Shown here: positions 33,222-35,627 of the stretch, in pieces
Layout of the letters: the number at the start of each line of letters is the position of its first letter
Position numbering within the stretch: position 1 is the stretch's first letter
NCBI GenBank assembly: GCA_903881515.1
Contig: CAIRTN010000039.1
Span: forward strand, 1-35,627
Length of the DNA stretch: 35,627 bases
Direction: 5' to 3'
From: an uncultured Rhodospirillales bacterium
GTDB lineage: Bacteria; Pseudomonadota; Alphaproteobacteria; Acetobacterales; Acetobacteraceae
The notes under the pieces: generated by a model
Told to the model about the DNA's origin: nothing
Databases searched by the model: none
The model's input: the letters and a program-made list of their open reading frames with translations, nothing else
Program-made: the position numbers and the translations under genes

Positions 33222-34646
33222 CTAGCCCTGCCGGGCGCGGGCGGCGCGCTGGAGGATGTCGCGCTGGATTTTGCCGGCGGCGTTGCGGGGGATGGTTTCG
33301 ACCTGCAGCAAGAATTTCGGGGTGCTGGCGCCGAGGCGGGCGCGGGCGGCGGCGGTGATGGCGGGGAGGTCGGGGTTGGGGTCGGTGACCAGGGCGGCCC
33401 AGATGTCGTCGATGCCGGTGGCGTCGGGCAGGCCGAAGGCGGCGGCGTCGCGGATGGTGGGGATGGCGAGCAGGACGTCTTCGATGAGCGACGGGCTGAG
33501 TTTGACGCCGCCGGTGTTGATCACCTCGGAGGCGCGGCCGGCCAGCGTGAGGCAGCCGTCAGGCCAGACGGCGCCGAGGTCGCCGGTGAGGAAGCAGCCG
33601 TGCTGGAAGGCGGCGGCGGTGCCATCGGGATCTTGGTAATAGCCGGGGCCGACATAGGGGCCGCCGATGCGCAGCAGGCCGGTTTCGCCTGGGGGCAGCA
33701 CCTCGCCTGACGGGCCGAGGGCTTCGACGGTCACGCCGGGGTGGATGTAGCCGACGGCGCCGGGGCGGGCGGCGAGCAATCGTGTGGGGGCGGAGGCGAT
33801 AACGTGCACCTCGGAGGCGCCGTAGACCTCGACAATGCTCTCGCAGAGGCAGCGCTCGGCTTGCAGGCGGAGCGGGGTGGGGAGTTTGCCGCCGGTGACC
33901 TCGATTTCCACCATCGAGGGCACGGGGCCCTGGTTCTGCGGCAGTGCTGCGACCAAAGCGCGCAGGATGAGGGGCGAGGTGAGGATGGAGTTCACGCCGT
34001 GCTGGCGGATCGCGGCCGGTGCGCGGCCGAGATCGGACAGCACGAGGGTGCCGCCGGCGAACAGGGTGCGCAGGATGTCGTGAAAGCCCATGGCGCCGCC
34101 GAGGCCGGCGGCACAGATGTGGACGTCGTCGCGCTCGCCTTGGGCCTGCAACTGGCCGAGGACGCGCTGGGCGATGAGGGCGTGGCTGGCGGGAATGTAT
34201 TTCGGCTGACCTGAGGTGCCGGAGGAGGCGAAGACGCGGCAGATTGCGGTGGCGTCGGGGTGGATGGGGCCTGGCGGGACGCCAGCGAGGTCTGGCGGGA
34301 TGGCGGCCCAGAGATCCTGCATCTTCAGGGTGGGGACATCGCCGGTGGCGGGGGCGGGGAGGCAGCGGAGGTCGAGCATATCTGGCGGCAGGGCGGGATC
34401 GGCGGTAGCGATGCCGAGGCGGGCCAGGGCCAAGGTGATGGCGAGGCCGGGGAATTCGTCGGGGTGGTCGATCGGGATGGCGGCCGTCATGCCGGGTTCG
34501 GCGCCGAGGGCGCGCAGGCGGGCGGCGAGGGCGTCGATGATGCCGTCCAGCGCGCGGTAGGTGAGCGGGGTGTTGTCGGCGCGGATCAGCGCCACCGCCG
34601 CCGGTCGGAGTTTGGCGTGGCGGCGGAGGGGCTCAGTGATGTTCAA
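33222..34646 (-). CDS. AMP-forming acyl-CoA synthetase/ligase family (ANL) protein
   Basis: A 474-residue adenylate-forming enzyme. The phosphate-binding loop ASSGTSGQPK lies at residues 140-149. It is followed by VTGGKLPTPL, the adenine-site YGASEVHV (YGxxE), CFLTGDLG, the hinge GRASEVINTGGVKLSP, and the C-terminal catalytic Lys459 in NAAGKIQRD. It activates a carboxylic acid with ATP, usually passing it to CoA. The likely start is the TTG at 34646, since an in-frame TGA (the stop of the upstream PEP-CTERM gene) lies 9 bp before it; there is no good Shine-Dalgarno sequence. It is slightly short for the family. Acyl-CoA ligases are known accessories of exosortase/PEP-CTERM loci, so the pairing may be functional. 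Confidence 0.88.
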   Translation of the reverse strand: MNITEPLRRHAKLRPAAVALIRADNTPLTYRALDGIIDALAARLRALGAEPGMTAAIPIDHPDEFPGLAITLALARLGIATADPALPPDMLDLRCLPAPATGDVPTLKMQDLWAAIPPDLAGVPPGPIHPDATAICRVFASSGTSGQPKYIPASHALIAQRVLGQLQAQGERDDVHICAAGLGGAMGFHDILRTLFAGGTLVLSDLGRAPAAIRQHGVNSILTSPLILRALVAALPQNQGPVPSMVEIEVTGGKLPTPLRLQAERCLCESIVEVYGASEVHVIASAPTRLLAARPGAVGYIHPGVTVEALGPSGEVLPPGETGLLRIGGPYVGPGYYQDPDGTAAAFQHGCFLTGDLGAVWPDGCLTLAGRASEVINTGGVKLSPSLIEDVLLAIPTIRDAAAFGLPDATGIDDIWAALVTDPNPDLPAITAAARARLGASTPKFLLQVETIPRNAAGKIQRDILQRAARARQG

Positions 34647-34655
34647 GCGGGCTGG

Positions 34656-35372
34656 TCAGGCGGAGCGGGCGGCGCGGCGGCGGCGGGCGGCGGCGAGGGT
34701 TGCGATGCCGGCGGCGAGGATTGCGAGGCTGGCGGGTTCGGGGGTGGCGGTGGGGGAGGCGTTGATGTCGCCGCTGAGGGCGTAGATCGGCAAGGTGTAG
34801 GAGGTGTCATAGGCGCCGTAATACAGCCAGCCGGATGGGCCGTAATAGCCCCAGCCCCCAATGGCGCTGCTGCCGGTGCCGAGTTCCGCCCCGGCGACGG
34901 GGGTGCCGTTGTTGTTGCTGCCGGACCAGGCCAGACCATAGCTGCTGTTGCCGTACTGGTCGACGGGCAGCCCCAAGTTGAAGGTGCCGTTGGCGAATAG
35001 GTCGGCCTGGTTGTTGGCGAGCAGGACGCCCGCGGTGGAGTAGATCGGGGCGGAGGCGCAGGCGCCGATGCAGGAGACATGGTCGACGGCGGAGACGCTG
35101 ACGGTGCTGAGCACGGCCTGCCAGGTGAGGCTGGGCATGGTGGCAGACAGGGCGGCTTCGCTGGCGGCGAAGGCGTCGTAGGTGGCGATGTGGCTGGAGG
35201 TGCCGGCGATGCCGTCGAGGGTGATGAACAGGATGCGGTAGTCGGCGCCGGGGGTGAGGCCGATGGGGGCGACGACATCGGCCATGGCGGCGGTGGGCAG
35301 GACGGCGATGCCGGTGGCGACCGCGAGGCCGGTGAGGCGGAGATAGTCAATTCGCGCGGCTGAAGATGTCAC
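34656..35372 (-). CDS. PEP-CTERM sorting-domain protein
   Basis: A 238-residue secreted protein. The C-terminus ATPEPASLAILAAGIATLAA followed by an Arg cluster is the exosortase recognition signal (PEP motif, membrane helix, basic tail). The start chosen is the GTG at 35372, with GAGGG exactly eight bases upstream; it gives a clean signal peptide ending AAMA-DVV. Earlier in-frame ATGs (35423 and 35534) have no ribosome-binding site and would add a charged leader. The middle region begins ADYRILFITLDG, has a Cys-x3-Cys pair (SCIGACAS), and ends Gly/Tyr/Trp-rich. Related PEP-CTERM proteins have no known function but are linked to exopolysaccharide and biofilm or floc formation. No exosortase gene is in the window. 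Confidence 0.88.
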   Translation of the reverse strand: MTSSAARIDYLRLTGLAVATGIAVLPTAAMADVVAPIGLTPGADYRILFITLDGIAGTSSHIATYDAFAASEAALSATMPSLTWQAVLSTVSVSAVDHVSCIGACASAPIYSTAGVLLANNQADLFANGTFNLGLPVDQYGNSSYGLAWSGSNNNGTPVAGAELGTGSSAIGGWGYYGPSGWLYYGAYDTSYTLPIYALSGDINASPTATPEPASLAILAAGIATLAAARRRRAARSA

Positions 35373-35406
35373 GATCTTGGCCCTCGGTTGAATATTTCGG
35401 CATTTA

Positions 35407-35422
35407 AGCAATTTTTGTACCA
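35407..35422 (-). promoter_or_regulatory. Sigma-54 (RpoN) -24/-12 promoter of the PEP-CTERM gene
   Basis: The minus strand reads TGGTACAAAAATTGCT. Against consensus TGGCACG-N4-TTGCW it matches 10 of 12 defined positions. The GG and GC dinucleotides have the obligatory 10-nt separation. Predicted transcription start is near 35397, giving a leader of about 25 nt that holds the GAGGG ribosome-binding site (35385-35381) and the GTG start. RpoN control of PEP-CTERM genes, with the PrsK/PrsR two-component system, is established in other proteobacteria. The match is seen in sequence; its activity is inferred. Confidence 0.55.
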
Positions 35423-35484
35423 TAATTGCTTGACGCTGGAAATTTTTGATTTTGTTGGATTTTTTTTGAGAGGTATTTGTTTCT

Positions 35485-35627
35485 GTAAGGTAATTACCCA
35501 CCCCCTTGCCATGGACTCCAATCTCTGAATCCATGGGGCATGGATCGCATTGATTTGCAGCGCCTGAGCCGGGAAGAACTGATCGAGCTTGTGCTCGCGC
35601 TTCAGGGTCCCGCTAAAACGTCGCGCA
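35485..35627 (+). mobile_element. Left end of an IS66-family insertion sequence (cut by window edge)
   Basis: The transposase start at 35540 implies the element's left end is just upstream. A GTAA at 35485-35488 begins the block GTAAGGTAATTACCCACCCC, and IS66-family termini commonly start with GTAA. Sequence left of this point is AT-rich host-like DNA, and to its right it becomes element-like. The block contains the perfect palindrome GGTAATTACC, and CCATGGA/TCCATGG (35509-35536) form a further inverted repeat before the gene. The right end and target duplication are outside the window, so the boundary is a proposal only. Confidence 0.4.
35540..35627 (+). CDS. tnpC: IS66-family transposase (TnpC), N-terminal fragment
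   Basis: Only the first 29 codons fall in the window. They read MDRIDLQRLSREELIELVLA and then LQGPAKTSR. This closely resembles the N-terminus of IS66-type transposases, in which the LQ-x-PAKTSR segment is followed by a Ser/Pro-rich stretch and then the zinc-ribbon and DDE domains. The start ATG at 35540 is the first in this frame; another ATG at 35533 is in a different frame. Whether the full gene is intact cannot be judged. Confidence 0.7.
   Translation, partial: MDRIDLQRLSREELIELVLALQGPAKTSR

Noticed and set aside
33184-33225. Plus-strand 13-codon ORF (MRSIAIFLGKCFG) with AAGGA before it
   Set aside because: It coincides with the terminator-like hairpin and overlaps the ligase stop. A tiny peptide with no other support is more likely chance.
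35373-35534. Longer N-terminus for the PEP-CTERM protein from an ATG at 35534 or 35423
   Set aside because: It would place a charged, AT-rich leader before the signal peptide and cross the predicted promoter. The GTG at 35372 has a well-spaced GAGGG site.

Overview
This is GC-rich bacterial DNA whose genes are packed into tightly overlapping operons. ATGA, GTGA and TGATG stop/start overlaps are common. Gene content points to an alphaproteobacterium, probably near the Acetobacteraceae/Rhodospirillales: type III CoA-transferases, Tat-exported family 5 solute-binding proteins, a PEP-CTERM protein, a B12 uptake locus and an IS66-type transposase. The taxonomic call is inference from gene content and composition only.

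Layout. 1-389 (-): start of a DUF1194/vWA-like protein cut by the window edge. 467-2469 (+): a CaiB/BaiF CoA-transferase translationally coupled to a crotonase-fold protein that lacks both catalytic glutamates of true hydratases. 10843-2474 (-): seven genes, namely a PaaI-type thioesterase, a solute-binding protein, a class V PLP enzyme, a second solute-binding protein, a double ABC ATPase and two Opp/Dpp-type permeases. This reads as an uptake system for a peptide-like or amino-acid-like compound with a dedicated PLP enzyme. 10900-13170 (+): a cobalamin riboswitch and a btuB-type outer-membrane receptor. 17696-13171 (-): CDF metal transporter, btuF-, btuC- and btuD-like genes, tonB and a PduO-type adenosyltransferase. 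Together with btuB this is a complete vitamin B12 import and adenosylation locus, led unusually by a cation-efflux gene.

17805-19433 (-): amidase. 19511-22577 (+): EamA transporter, glyoxalase I and GMC oxidoreductase, with a 17-bp-arm hairpin between the last two. 25486-22606 (-): SDR, arfB, alpha/beta hydrolase and phytanoyl-CoA dioxygenase-like gene, all overlapping or nearly so. 29841-25544 (-): a Cu(I) P-type ATPase whose 3' end overlaps a secreted parallel beta-helix protein. 29959-32703 (+): uppP, a second CaiB-type transferase and an exported SGNH hydrolase.

The right end is the most unusual part. A Pro/Arg-rich reading frame (33140-32700, -) has an in-frame amber codon at position 4, directly below a good sigma-70-like promoter and just after a probable intrinsic terminator. 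Upstream of these, a PEP-CTERM gene and an AMP-forming ligase form an operon (35372-33222, -). It is preceded by a strong -24/-12 (sigma-54) promoter match, which fits the known RpoN/PrsK/PrsR control of PEP-CTERM genes. The window ends in the first 29 codons of an IS66-type transposase whose element probably begins about 60 bp upstream of that promoter.

No tRNA, rRNA or CRISPR array was seen. Nearly all of the window is explained by known families. The least-explained items are the amber-interrupted gene, the sigma-54/PEP-CTERM/ligase unit, and the CDF gene heading the B12 operon.
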